Assembly (NCBI GenBank): GCA_002693605.1
Contig: NZQO01000024.1
Location: 1 to 12,117, forward strand
From: Flavobacteriaceae bacterium
GTDB taxonomy: Bacteria; Bacteroidota; Bacteroidia; Flavobacteriales; Flavobacteriaceae
Reading direction: 5' to 3'
Length of the DNA: 12,117 nt
The stretch's first letter is position 1. Each line of letters starts with the position of its first letter. Shown piece by piece: positions 1 through 6,980 of this stretch. A program made the position numbers and the translations under genes. Under the pieces are notes generated by a model that did not search any database, was not told where the DNA came from, and was given only the letters and a program-made list of their open reading frames with translations.

Positions 1-100
1 CGTATCTTTATTTCGCTGAAATTTAGCATTCAAATTTAAGTAGGGTTATCCACTTTTCGACTTTCGCCGATAACCGTACACATCGAAAAATAACATATCA

Positions 101-122
101 GAAAATCATTTTCCCTGAAAAT
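101..122. repeat. Three alternating copies of a 6-bp arm (GAAAAT / ATTTTC / GAAAAT)
   Basis: GAAAAT at 101-106 is followed after one base by its reverse complement ATTTTC (108-113), then after CCT by GAAAAT again (117-122). The middle arm can pair with either neighbour, giving two mutually exclusive small hairpins. This may be part of an oriT or a protein-binding cluster, but the arms are short and AT-rich, so chance is possible. Confidence 0.4.
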
Positions 123-128
123 GGCAAT

Positions 129-142
129 CGGCTTTTTAGCCG
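129..142. repeat. Hairpin with CGGCT / AGCCG arms
   Basis: CGGCT (129-133) and AGCCG (138-142) are perfect reverse complements around a TTTT loop. The stem can continue through CAATC (125-129) and GATTG (143-147) if a one-base bulge is allowed. It lies 11 bp before the stronger hairpin at 154-181, and both sit in the probable oriT region. Confidence 0.5.
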
Positions 143-153
143 GATTGTATGGA

Positions 154-181
154 TTTTTGTCACGCTTGCGCGTGACGAAAA
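154..181. repeat. Strong hairpin, 12-bp arms, candidate oriT stem
   Basis: The arms 154-165 and 170-181 pair over 12 positions with a single G-T wobble. The core GTCACGC (159-165) and GCGTGAC (170-176) is a perfect 7-bp GC-rich inverted repeat around the loop TTGC. The outer pairs are T-runs facing A-runs, so it also has the look of a bidirectional intrinsic terminator. Its place roughly 180 bp before the accessory protein and relaxase genes favours a role in transfer initiation. A terminator for an element gene to the left of the window is the main alternative. Confidence 0.55.
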
Positions 182-245
182 GGAATAGCAAGAGGGTAAC
201 GGGCTACGCCGCATTACATATTCTATTTTCATTTTAATCTATTGA

Positions 246-263
246 TTTTTAAGCACTTAAAAA
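246..263. repeat. Perfect 8-bp palindrome (TTTTTAAG-CA-CTTAAAAA)
   Basis: The arms 246-253 and 256-263 are exact reverse complements separated by CA. Such compact symmetry about 100 bp before the first mob gene suits an operator for a dimeric regulator, possibly the ribbon-helix-helix-like protein encoded just downstream. The arms are very AT-rich, so the evidence is moderate at best. Confidence 0.35.
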
Positions 264-287
264 TAAAGTAGATATAAAAAATCCATC

Positions 288-342
288 GATTTGCGTCAAA
301 TGGTCTTGAAACACCAGTAAACAGGGATGGATTTACGTCAAA
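288..342 (+). repeat. Pair of 13-bp direct repeats before bfmA
   Basis: GATTTGCGTCAAA (288-300) and GATTTACGTCAAA (330-342) match at 12 of 13 positions and start 42 bp apart, about four helical turns, so a protein binding both would sit on the same DNA face. The second copy would fall inside the gene if the ATG at 327 were used, which supports initiation at 363. Possible roles are autoregulatory sites of the mob operon or relaxosome accessory sites. Confidence 0.4.
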
Positions 343-362
343 CCTTTAATAAGCGAAAGGAA

Positions 363-743
363 ATGGATTCATTCATCACTATTAGATTCAAACGGAAAAC
401 TGCCAAAAGGTTTCAGGAATTTTCCAAAACGCACTTCAAAACGCACACGGAAGCGATGGAAAACATCCTTGATTTTTTCCTCTACAATGAGATATCACCA
501 AAGGAAAAATTGGGACCAACTGGACGTACAATAGAAGCTAAGTTACTCAAAAGAATAAATGCAGTTATCGCCATAATGCGAGACGTGGAAAAGACCCAAA
601 CCAAACCTACGGTCGCAATGTTGCAATCCCTTTTTGTAATGGAAGAACCTAAAAAGAAACCGCTCATTTTGGAAAAAAAATATGCTGAGGAAAAGAAAGA
701 AGTACGCTTTCGCGAAAAGCAAAATACCAACAACGAACTTTAA
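363..743 (+). CDS. bfmA: BfmA/BtgA-type mobilization accessory protein
   Basis: This 126-aa, very basic protein opens with a short beta-strand-like stretch (SFITIRFKRK, residues 3-12) followed by two predicted helices (about 13-38). That is a ribbon-helix-helix-like arrangement typical of BfmA/BtgA relaxosome proteins, which bind oriT DNA and help the relaxase nick. The C-terminal third is highly charged (KKK, EEKKE). I prefer the ATG at 363 over 327 because the extra 12 residues precede the usual start of the DNA-binding fold and overlap a repeated DNA motif (330-342). It lies 11 bases before the relaxase gene in the same direction, as expected for a mob operon. The family is assigned from the N-terminal pattern and the context. 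Confidence 0.75.
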   Translation: MDSFITIRFKRKTAKRFQEFSKTHFKTHTEAMENILDFFLYNEISPKEKLGPTGRTIEAKLLKRINAVIAIMRDVEKTQTKPTVAMLQSLFVMEEPKKKPLILEKKYAEEKKEVRFREKQNTNNEL

Positions 744-754
744 AAATTTAGCGT

Positions 755-1786
755 ATGTACATCACCATCACACCTCAAAAAATGGGCGGTAACTTTTCCA
801 AAAGTTCAGCAGATTTTGTTGGCTATTTAGAGAAGGAAAACCAAGGTTTGGAACAACACGAAATAGAACATTTTTTCAATCAATATGGCGATGAGATTTC
901 CGCTGAAGAAGTAGTCAAAGAAATAGATGGAAATACCGCAAAATTGGAAAAACACGAACCAAGATTCTATTCAATTACCGTGAGTCCTTCAAAATATGAA
1001 CTGCAAAAACTTCAGAACAGTAGCGAAGATTTAAAAAGATATACTCGCGAGCTGATGAAAGATTATGTAGCTTCATTTAATAGAGAAATTAAAGGGCGAC
1101 CTGTCAGTATCGACGACATTAAATATTATGCTAAAGTCGAACACCAACGCACATTTAAGGGGACGGATTTTCAGATTAAAGAGAACCAACCCTTTGCCAC
1201 AAAAATACTTCAGCTAAAAACTGAAATCCGAAATGTGCAAGAAGGGCGAGCTGAGGGGAATATCAAAAAGCTGAACAAGCAAATTGCCAAACTGGAACGC
1301 CAAGCACCACACCAGCAAAATGGAAAGCGGATTGTCCAGGGAATGCAAAAAGAGGGAAACCAAAGTCATATCCATATCATCGTGAGCCGAAAGGATGCAT
1401 CAAACCGATTCAGTTTGTCACCCGGAAGCAAATACAAAGCATCCGATGTGAAGTTGAATGGGGAAACCGTAAAACGTGGTTTCGATAGAGATGCCTTTTT
1501 CGCGAAAGCGGAAAAAACGTTTGATAAGGCTTTTGGCTACAAACGCAATTTTGCAGAGACCTATAAAGCACGAAAGGATTTTGTAAAAAGCCCAAATCTA
1601 TATTTCGCCGCCTTGATGAAATTACCAGCGAACGAAAAGGCTTTAGCGTTTAAAATGATTACCAAATCAGGATTACCGATAGTGCCAAGTATTCCGGTTA
1701 GTCAAACACAAATCGCACTTCGGATTTTCAAACGGTTAAGACGGGGCGCAGAAGTGGCCATCAAATCAAGTTCAATAGGAATTTAG
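755..1786 (+). CDS. mobB: MobB-type relaxase (DUF5712 family)
   Basis: This 343-aa protein is the probable oriT-nicking transesterase that starts conjugative DNA transfer and stays covalently bound to the 5' end of the transferred strand. The N-terminus (MYITITPQKMGG) and the SITVSP stretch near residue 73 are family-like. A metal-binding-type HIH motif sits at residues 205-207 in the context SHIHIIVSRKD, a hallmark of relaxases. A charged segment at about 150-185 is likely coiled coil. Candidate catalytic tyrosines include Y3 and Y124-Y125, and I cannot choose between them. The length fits DUF5712 relaxases. It lies 11 bases after bfmA and 3 bases before the coupling-protein gene, so the three are almost certainly cotranscribed. 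Confidence 0.82.
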   Translation: MYITITPQKMGGNFSKSSADFVGYLEKENQGLEQHEIEHFFNQYGDEISAEEVVKEIDGNTAKLEKHEPRFYSITVSPSKYELQKLQNSSEDLKRYTRELMKDYVASFNREIKGRPVSIDDIKYYAKVEHQRTFKGTDFQIKENQPFATKILQLKTEIRNVQEGRAEGNIKKLNKQIAKLERQAPHQQNGKRIVQGMQKEGNQSHIHIIVSRKDASNRFSLSPGSKYKASDVKLNGETVKRGFDRDAFFAKAEKTFDKAFGYKRNFAETYKARKDFVKSPNLYFAALMKLPANEKALAFKMITKSGLPIVPSIPVSQTQIALRIFKRLRRGAEVAIKSSSIGI

Positions 1787-1789
1787 GGT

Positions 1790-3370
1790 ATGGAAATAGA
1801 CAATCTCATAATGATACTTTCAATTATTGGTGTGGCCAGTACTGTTTTTTATGCGATGTTTCGAGTGAGCAAGTATGCGCTTTTCTTGAATTTCATAATG
1901 CTTTCGTGCTTGGTTTTCTATTTAACCGAGCAGAACGAATTAGTATCGATACTGCTTTATCTGGTGTGTCCTTTAATGTTAATTAATATAGGACTATATG
2001 TTTTTTTGCATAAAACTGAAGCGATGCCGAATGGCGATAGAAAATATCAAGTCAATTTTGCCACAACCAAAGGAAATTTTAAGTTGGATAATATCAAAAG
2101 AGGTGCATCCATAATCGGTTCTGCAGGAAGCGGAAAAACCGAAAGTGTAGTATATGGATTTCTAAAACATTTCCGGAAAGAGCGTTTTTGTGGAATCATT
2201 CACGACTACAAAGATTTTGAGCTGACCGAAATGGCGTATCTACTTTTTAAGGATAGCGATATCCCGTTTAAGGTCATTTCCTTTGATAAAATTATCCATA
2301 GGGTAAATCCTATTGCGCCACGCTATTTAGAGAACGAGGAAAGCGTAAATGAGGTGTCACGGGTATTGATTGAAAACCTTTTGGAACAAAGGGAAAGCGG
2401 CACAACCGGAACCACAAAATTCTTTAACGACGCTGCTGAGGGTTTGATTGGTGGATTGATTTGGAAACTGAAAACCGACTATCCCAAATATTGTACGCTA
2501 CCACATTTGATAGCAATTTATCAAATGCTCGATACAGATAGCCTTATCCAGTTTTTGGAAACAAATACCACATCGAGAGCAATGGCAGATGCTTTTATAA
2601 GTGGGAAGGATTCCGATAGACAGACCGCTGGTGTTAAAAGTACTTTGGCAAATGCGCTGAAACGAATTAGTACACAACGAATTTTTATGGCACTATCCGC
2701 AGACGAAGTGCCATTGAATATCAATAGCGCGGAAAATCCTGCAATCATTTCGGTAGTGAACAATCCAAAATACGAGACATCCTATTCACCTGTAATTGCC
2801 ACCATTATTCATACCATTACCAAACAAATGAGTGTGCGTGGTCAAAGACCGTCTTTTTTATTGATGGAAGAGGCACCTACCATTCGATTATTGAATATGC
2901 ATCGTATTCCGGCAACCTTGCGCAGCTATGATATCGCTACCATTTATGTGATGCAGGATAAAATACAGAACGATATGATGTATGGCGATAAGGCAAGCAA
3001 AGCGATTTTGAGCAATCTGTCCTATCAGTTTTTCGGCAAGGTCAACGACCCAGATACTGCCAAATATTACGAGCGCTTTTTTGAAATCATCAAAGACCCA
3101 ACGAAAAGCATCAGTCGTGGACATAACTTGGATTTTGATACACGAATCACAACAGGCGAAAAGGAAATCCCGAAAATTAGAGCAGATGTGTTCTTTAGAT
3201 TGAAACAGGGCGAATTTATCACGTATGCAGATGGGAAGGATAAGAAAGTTCAGTTTAGATTATCAAGAATCCAAAGGCAACTTCCTGAAGAATCCAAGCA
3301 ATTTTCTCAGGCTGATTTAGAAGCTAATTTTGAGCGGGTTTATGAGGAGGTGAAGTCAATTTTTAATTAG
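1790..3370 (+). CDS. mobC: Type IV coupling protein, MobC/TraG-like ATPase
   Basis: This 526-aa inner-membrane ATPase is predicted to link the relaxase-DNA complex to the conjugative type IV secretion channel. Residues about 5-75 contain two or three hydrophobic membrane segments. They are followed by a Walker A motif, GSAGSGKTES (110-119), and a Walker B-like strand, PSFLLMEEAPT (about 354-364), with EE in place of the usual DE. The C-terminal half (ATLRSYDIATIYVMQD, then LSNLSYQFFGK) is typical of TraG/VirD4-type proteins of Bacteroidota elements. It appears full length and intact. It is the last gene of the mob run; its TAG stop is one base from the stop codon of the convergent accessory gene, leaving no room for a separate terminator. 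Confidence 0.88.
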   Translation: MEIDNLIMILSIIGVASTVFYAMFRVSKYALFLNFIMLSCLVFYLTEQNELVSILLYLVCPLMLINIGLYVFLHKTEAMPNGDRKYQVNFATTKGNFKLDNIKRGASIIGSAGSGKTESVVYGFLKHFRKERFCGIIHDYKDFELTEMAYLLFKDSDIPFKVISFDKIIHRVNPIAPRYLENEESVNEVSRVLIENLLEQRESGTTGTTKFFNDAAEGLIGGLIWKLKTDYPKYCTLPHLIAIYQMLDTDSLIQFLETNTTSRAMADAFISGKDSDRQTAGVKSTLANALKRISTQRIFMALSADEVPLNINSAENPAIISVVNNPKYETSYSPVIATIIHTITKQMSVRGQRPSFLLMEEAPTIRLLNMHRIPATLRSYDIATIYVMQDKIQNDMMYGDKASKAILSNLSYQFFGKVNDPDTAKYYERFFEIIKDPTKSISRGHNLDFDTRITTGEKEIPKIRADVFFRLKQGEFITYADGKDKKVQFRLSRIQRQLPEESKQFSQADLEANFERVYEEVKSIFN

Positions 3371-3371
3371 C

Positions 3372-3902
3372 TTAACCTTTTGGTATCCAAAATTCCAAAT
3401 CAAAATTTCGAAGTCTTTCGATAAATGCTTTCTGCGAAACCATAATATCTTCTATTTTACATACGAGTTTTTTGATATACGTAAGTCTAACCGATTTTCC
3501 GTGACCAAAAGACCATCTTTTACCATTGGGTTCTTTTTCAAATTTCATTTTGGGATTGATACAATGGATAATGATATCATTGTCCTTAGCTATGGGCTCT
3601 GACCATATACCGTGAATGAAAGAGTTGCGTTCTGATTTTATATAACTTACTTCATTTAAAATTTCAGCCAGAATTTTCTTTTCGTAGTCATATTTTACAT
3701 TTATCGTTTTAATGAGTTTGATATTCGCATCAAGACTATTCTTTTCAAAAAGATAAGCATTGAGAACATCATCATCTGATATAAATGCCCCGAGCATATC
3801 TCGGACAAGTACTTCCATTTTGGCAAATCTATCGGAGAGCAGTCCTATATAGAAATAAAATTCTTTTTCGATGTCTTCATATTCTTTGTAACGTTTTGCC
3901 AT
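3372..3902 (-). CDS. Small HEPN-like protein with RNxxxH motif
   Basis: This 176-aa, mostly helical protein carries ERNSFIHGIW, in which RNSFIH (residues 92-97, bases 3612-3629) fits the Rx4-6H signature with a polar residue after the Arg. That signature forms the active site of HEPN ribonucleases. Helices on both sides (about 8-40 and 75-100) fit a minimal HEPN four-helix bundle, followed by a less clear C-terminal part. HEPN proteins of this size act as toxins or abortive-infection RNases; activity here is inferred. It is not recognisable to me by family name. It lies 69 bases after the larger HEPN-like gene on the same strand and is probably cotranscribed with it. No clear promoter of its own is seen in the gap. 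It ends one base from mobC. Confidence 0.65.
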   Translation of the reverse strand: MAKRYKEYEDIEKEFYFYIGLLSDRFAKMEVLVRDMLGAFISDDDVLNAYLFEKNSLDANIKLIKTINVKYDYEKKILAEILNEVSYIKSERNSFIHGIWSEPIAKDNDIIIHCINPKMKFEKEPNGKRWSFGHGKSVRLTYIKKLVCKIEDIMVSQKAFIERLRNFDLEFWIPKG

Positions 3903-3971
3903 AATTTAAAAACCAGTTTGTTTTAATTAATAATTTTTCTATTGCGTCTAAGTTCCTTTTATTCATTCCTC

Positions 3972-5363
3972 TTAATCAGACTTGTCGAAATTAATATTAC
4001 GAATAGATTTGTATGATTTCCAATAATTTTTATCAGTCATTAACCCTGGAATAACGTCGTCATAGCCAAATTCATATGGATACTCTTCAAGGAGCTCAGT
4101 CCTATATTTAGAGATATGGTCCCCGTAAAACTGTGTGATGTTTTTGTGGTTTCTAACAATGTCAAAAATGGATTGAGAAAGCAACTTTGCATAGCGTTCT
4201 TCGGACCTGGATTGTTTCGTATGGATAATTTCATTTCTTAGGTTTTCAAGCTCAATAAAAGGCATCCACCAGTCCTCACGAGTTGGGTCAGGAGAATTCA
4301 GAATTGGGCGTATCACTTTTTTAAACTTTTCACGTAGTTCAAATTTTCGTTCGATAGCTTCTTTGGAATATATGGTTTTTACACCATTGGCTTCTGTTTG
4401 GTATTCCCATCCTGCTGGTATACATATATTAGCAAAAGCTTCCAAGGCTGTATATGCAAATATGACCGCCTGAATAATTATCTCAAAATAGTCGTAATAC
4501 TCTTTTTGTTTTTCTAAAGAAGGAAAACTGCCGTGCCATTGTTTATGTCGTGGTAAAATGACGTTTTCGTAAAATTCCATAGCCTGGTTCAGGCATCTAT
4601 CAGCAATATTGGAGTACAATGCTACGTCATTGGGCTGAATTAGCATCGTTTCTAAGTGGTCAAATACTAATACCCAATTGGAATCAAAAATAAATCGATG
4701 AGTAAAATTATCCTGATTGAGTATTATGTGGGGTTTTTTGACTCGCCAATCCCTGTCCTTTCTGTAGTCTTTGGTGATTTCTTTACCAACTTCCAATAAT
4801 GGGTTGAGTACCTTCCAGCTACCATCTGAAAAGGTTAAATACTTTTTGTTGTTCTTTCTTGAATGTGAAGTTTTTATGACTGTTTTCAATTCACTTTCTT
4901 TTTCTTGATGTAAATGAGTGATTGTATCAAGGGCAGAAGCCAACATAGTTACATAATCGATTTTCTCAGGTAGAGGATGAAAAAGAAATTTTAAGATATA
5001 CGTGTTTTCCAGTTCAAAGTGGAGTGAAAATGGCGCCATCTCAATTCCATCTATTTGTGACATACTTTTAAAAATTTCTAGAAATGAATCAAATTTTTCT
5101 AAAAAGTCGTTATATGCTTCTGATAATGGAGCTACGTGATTTTCTATAAAAGGTATAGATGCGAAGATTTCGAAAAGTGACGAATTGTAAATCCAATCTC
5201 TGTCATCTATATGTGGCTCATCAGATGAAACTACATCCACTGAAATTTCAACAGGAGTTTCTTTTGTTTTTAAATTTTCAATCAAGACTTTATCAGTATA
5301 AAGTTTGAATTCTTTTCTATCCGTATGAATTAATATATCCTTTTCAATCTTTGGGAAACTCAT
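3972..5363 (-). CDS. Large protein with C-terminal HEPN-like domain
   Basis: With the start at 5363 this is a 464-aa soluble protein. The N-terminal half is unrecognised. The C-terminal part (about residues 290-415) is helical and includes YFEIIIQAVIFAYTALEAF followed by ENLRNEIIHTK. RNEIIH (residues 376-381, bases 4221-4238) matches the HEPN RNase motif RNxxxH. This arrangement, with a helix bearing a conserved acidic residue and then the R-H helix, is common in Abi-like and RNase HEPN families. An upstream in-frame ATG at 5417 would add 18 residues, but it lies beyond the predicted - strand promoter (5384-5414), so 5363 with a leader of about 15 bases is more plausible. It is divergent from hipBA and shares its control region. 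Function as an RNase effector is inferred; the N-terminal half may sense or bind a partner. Confidence 0.65.
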   Translation of the reverse strand: MSFPKIEKDILIHTDRKEFKLYTDKVLIENLKTKETPVEISVDVVSSDEPHIDDRDWIYNSSLFEIFASIPFIENHVAPLSEAYNDFLEKFDSFLEIFKSMSQIDGIEMAPFSLHFELENTYILKFLFHPLPEKIDYVTMLASALDTITHLHQEKESELKTVIKTSHSRKNNKKYLTFSDGSWKVLNPLLEVGKEITKDYRKDRDWRVKKPHIILNQDNFTHRFIFDSNWVLVFDHLETMLIQPNDVALYSNIADRCLNQAMEFYENVILPRHKQWHGSFPSLEKQKEYYDYFEIIIQAVIFAYTALEAFANICIPAGWEYQTEANGVKTIYSKEAIERKFELREKFKKVIRPILNSPDPTREDWWMPFIELENLRNEIIHTKQSRSEERYAKLLSQSIFDIVRNHKNITQFYGDHISKYRTELLEEYPYEFGYDDVIPGLMTDKNYWKSYKSIRNINFDKSD

Positions 5364-5369
5364 ATAATG

Positions 5370-5400
5370 TTGTTTATTTACTACAAAAATAATATATTTG
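5370..5400 (+). promoter_or_regulatory. Predicted Bacteroidota promoter for the hipBA operon
   Basis: TTG at 5370-5372 and TATATTTG at 5393-5400 fit the -33 / -7 consensus used by the Bacteroidota primary sigma factor (TTTG or TTG, then TAnnTTTG) with a 20-bp spacer. Transcription would start near 5405-5408, giving a leader of only about 10-14 bases before the hipB ATG at 5419. It is the mirror image of the promoter on the opposite strand. Confidence 0.7.
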
Positions 5401-5414
5401 TCGTAAATAAGCAA
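5384..5414 (-). promoter_or_regulatory. Predicted Bacteroidota promoter for the HEPN arm
   Basis: Read on the - strand, TTG (5414-5412) and TATTTTTG (5391-5384) fit the Bacteroidota -33 / -7 consensus with a 20-bp spacer, the same spacing as its + strand twin. Transcription would start near 5378, about 15 bases before the ATG at 5363. The two -7 boxes abut at the palindrome centre (5392), so polymerase probably cannot occupy both promoters at once. Confidence 0.65.
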
Positions 5415-5418
5415 CAAA

Positions 5419-5706
5419 ATGAATTCTAAAAAAACAATTATTCTTCCAAAGTATCAGAAGATTTTTGAAAACATTGGTGAGAATATAAAACTAGCTAGGA
5501 AGAGAAGAAAGCTAACAACCGAGCAAGTTTCAGAACGTGCAGGTATTCATAGAGCTACCCTTTATCGTATTGAAAAAGGCGACCCAGCTGTAGCGATTGG
5601 TTTGTACTTTAATGTATTTAGGGTACTCAATCTTCAAGATGATTTTCTAAAGTTAGCAGTGGATGATGAATTTGGTAGAAAACTGCAAGACCTTGATTTA
5701 TTATAA
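5419..5706 (+). CDS. hipB: HipB-like XRE-family antitoxin and repressor
   Basis: This 95-aa protein has a helix-turn-helix at about residues 20-70: IGENIKLARKRRKLTTEQVSERAG, then IHRATLYRIEKG, the usual XRE/HipB recognition pattern. HipB proteins bind and neutralise the HipA kinase and repress their shared promoter as dimers on inverted repeats. The gene starts two bases after the 49-bp palindrome and ends 5 bases before hipA, the standard antitoxin-first order. The short acidic tail (DDEFGRKLQDLDLL) could contact HipA. Autoregulation through the palindrome is inferred from position and symmetry. Confidence 0.85.
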   Translation: MNSKKTIILPKYQKIFENIGENIKLARKRRKLTTEQVSERAGIHRATLYRIEKGDPAVAIGLYFNVFRVLNLQDDFLKLAVDDEFGRKLQDLDLL

Positions 5707-5711
5707 ATATT

Positions 5712-6962
5712 ATGGCAACAGGAAAATTTGACATATACGTATTTGCAGATTGGGTAGCTTTAGAGAAACCAACCTTGGTAGGCATACTTTCCGCTCACTT
5801 TGCTAAAGGAAAAAAAGCATTTAGTTTTGAGTATGACAAGGATTGGTTAAAAACCGATGCACAACGATTGTTAGACCCGGATATAGAGTTTTATTCGGGG
5901 CCACAATATCCAGCTAACAAAGAGAATTTCGGTATTTTTTTAGATAGTATGCCAGATACTTGGGGTAAGACTTTAATGAAACGTAGGGCTGCTCAAGATG
6001 CCAGAGCAAAGAATGAAAAGGCACCTACACTTTATGAAATAGATTATTTGCTTGGGGTTTTTGACGAAAGTAGAATGGGAGCTTTGCGTTTTAAAACTGA
6101 ACTGGAAGGACCTTTTTTAGATAACGATGCTCAAAGCCCAACACCACCGTGGTCTTCGCTTGGAGAATTACAAGAAGCAGCAAAACAATTAGAAAGTGAT
6201 GACCAAAGTGAGGCAATAAGAAAATGGATTGCTGTATTGATAGCACCAGGTTCATCATTGGGAGGTGCTAGACCAAAGGCAAATATTTTTGACCTTAAGA
6301 AGAATCTTTGGATTGCGAAGTTCCCATCAAAGACAGATACCATAGATAAAGCCGCTTGGGAGTTTTTAGCCTATAGACTAGCCACTGCTTCAGGAATACA
6401 TATGGCAGAATCCAAAATAGAAAAGATAAGCGGTCAGTACCAAACGTTTCTTACCAAACGATTTGATAGAGATGTTGAAAAACGAATTCACTTTGCTTCA
6501 GCTATGACGATGACAGGTAATACAGAGGATATTATAAAAGAGTCTGCGCCAAGTTATCTCGAAATTGTAGAATTCATAGAAAATTATGGTGTGGATGTCG
6601 AGGCTAATTTACATCAACTTTGGCGACGTATAGTATTTAATATAGCGATATCTAATACAGATGACCATTTGCGAAATCACGGATTTATATTAACCGAAAA
6701 AGGTTGGGTTTTATCACCTGCATATGACCTGAATCCTTCAATAGAAAAAGATGGTTTATCTCTAAATATAGATATGGATGATAACGCTTTAAGCTTTGAT
6801 TTGGCTAAAAGTGTTGGCGATTACTTTAGGTTAAACAATGCGGAAATGGAAACTATTTTAAATGAAGTGTTATCCGTAGTGAAGAATTGGGAAACTGTGG
6901 CACAAGAAATAGGAATTAAAAATGCAGAAATTGAATTGATGGCTGGAGCCTTCAGGTGGTAA
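5712..6962 (+). CDS. hipA: HipA-family serine/threonine kinase toxin
   Basis: This 416-aa protein is close to the usual full length of HipA. The N-terminal subdomain (FDIYVFADWVALEKPTLVG, FSFEYDKDWL) is typical. The P-loop SSLGGARPK is at 181-189, KFP at 203-205, and the KRFDR stretch at 249-253. The catalytic loop NTDDHLRN is at 315-322 (probable catalytic D317 and N322), and the metal-binding Asp is in SPAYDL (D339). All key residues seem intact, so an active kinase is expected. Known HipA kinases phosphorylate translation factors or aminoacyl-tRNA synthetases such as GltX and induce growth arrest; the target here is unknown. It follows hipB by 5 bases and precedes the unrecognised 640-aa gene by 18 bases. 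The extended operon is unusual for hipBA, which is normally just two genes. Confidence 0.9.
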   Translation: MATGKFDIYVFADWVALEKPTLVGILSAHFAKGKKAFSFEYDKDWLKTDAQRLLDPDIEFYSGPQYPANKENFGIFLDSMPDTWGKTLMKRRAAQDARAKNEKAPTLYEIDYLLGVFDESRMGALRFKTELEGPFLDNDAQSPTPPWSSLGELQEAAKQLESDDQSEAIRKWIAVLIAPGSSLGGARPKANIFDLKKNLWIAKFPSKTDTIDKAAWEFLAYRLATASGIHMAESKIEKISGQYQTFLTKRFDRDVEKRIHFASAMTMTGNTEDIIKESAPSYLEIVEFIENYGVDVEANLHQLWRRIVFNIAISNTDDHLRNHGFILTEKGWVLSPAYDLNPSIEKDGLSLNIDMDDNALSFDLAKSVGDYFRLNNAEMETILNEVLSVVKNWETVAQEIGIKNAEIELMAGAFRW

Positions 6963-6980
6963 GAGAAGCAAGAAAATCAG

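Larger units (their letters stand above)
1..362. other. Non-coding, repeat-rich leader upstream of mob genes; candidate oriT region
   Basis: No convincing gene lies before the first mobilization gene. The stretch holds a cluster of inverted repeats (101-122, 129-142, 154-181), a GC-richer block around 191-213 that stands out from the AT-rich surroundings, a perfect palindrome at 246-263 and a 13-bp direct repeat (288-300 and 330-342). In Bacteroidota mobilizable and conjugative elements the origin of transfer usually lies next to the relaxase operon and carries inverted repeats bound by the relaxosome, so this is the natural place for oriT and for the mob promoter. The nick site itself cannot be identified by eye, and bases 1-100 show nothing I can name. 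Confidence 0.5.
5364..5418. promoter_or_regulatory. 49-bp palindromic operator between the divergent arms (core 5368-5416)
   Basis: Bases 5368-5416 form a palindrome centred on 5392, with 21 of 24 pairs complementary. The mismatched pairs are 5373/5411, 5382/5402 and 5388/5396. The outer arms TGTTGTTTATTTAC (5368-5381) and GTAAATAAGCAACA (5403-5416) match at 13 of 14 positions. The palindrome fills nearly the whole gap between the HEPN gene and hipB and overlaps both promoters. HipB-type antitoxins are dimeric HTH proteins that bind inverted repeats over their own promoter, so this is the probable operator, and occupancy could repress both transcription units. An RNA or cruciform hairpin is a less likely reading. 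Confidence 0.75.

Noticed and set aside
121..237. A 38-codon + strand reading frame from ATG at 121 to TAA at 235-237
   Set aside because: It runs straight through the hairpins of the probable oriT region, has no recognisable features, and codes for a low-complexity basic peptide. Chance is the simpler explanation.
327..362. Longer bfmA start at ATG 327
   Set aside because: The added 12 residues precede the expected start of the DNA-binding fold, and the sequence overlaps a repeated DNA motif. ATG 363 is preferred.
5364..5417. Longer start (ATG at 5417) for the 464-aa HEPN-like protein
   Set aside because: It would lie upstream of the predicted - strand promoter and would make the palindromic control region coding. 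ATG 5363 gives a short normal leader.
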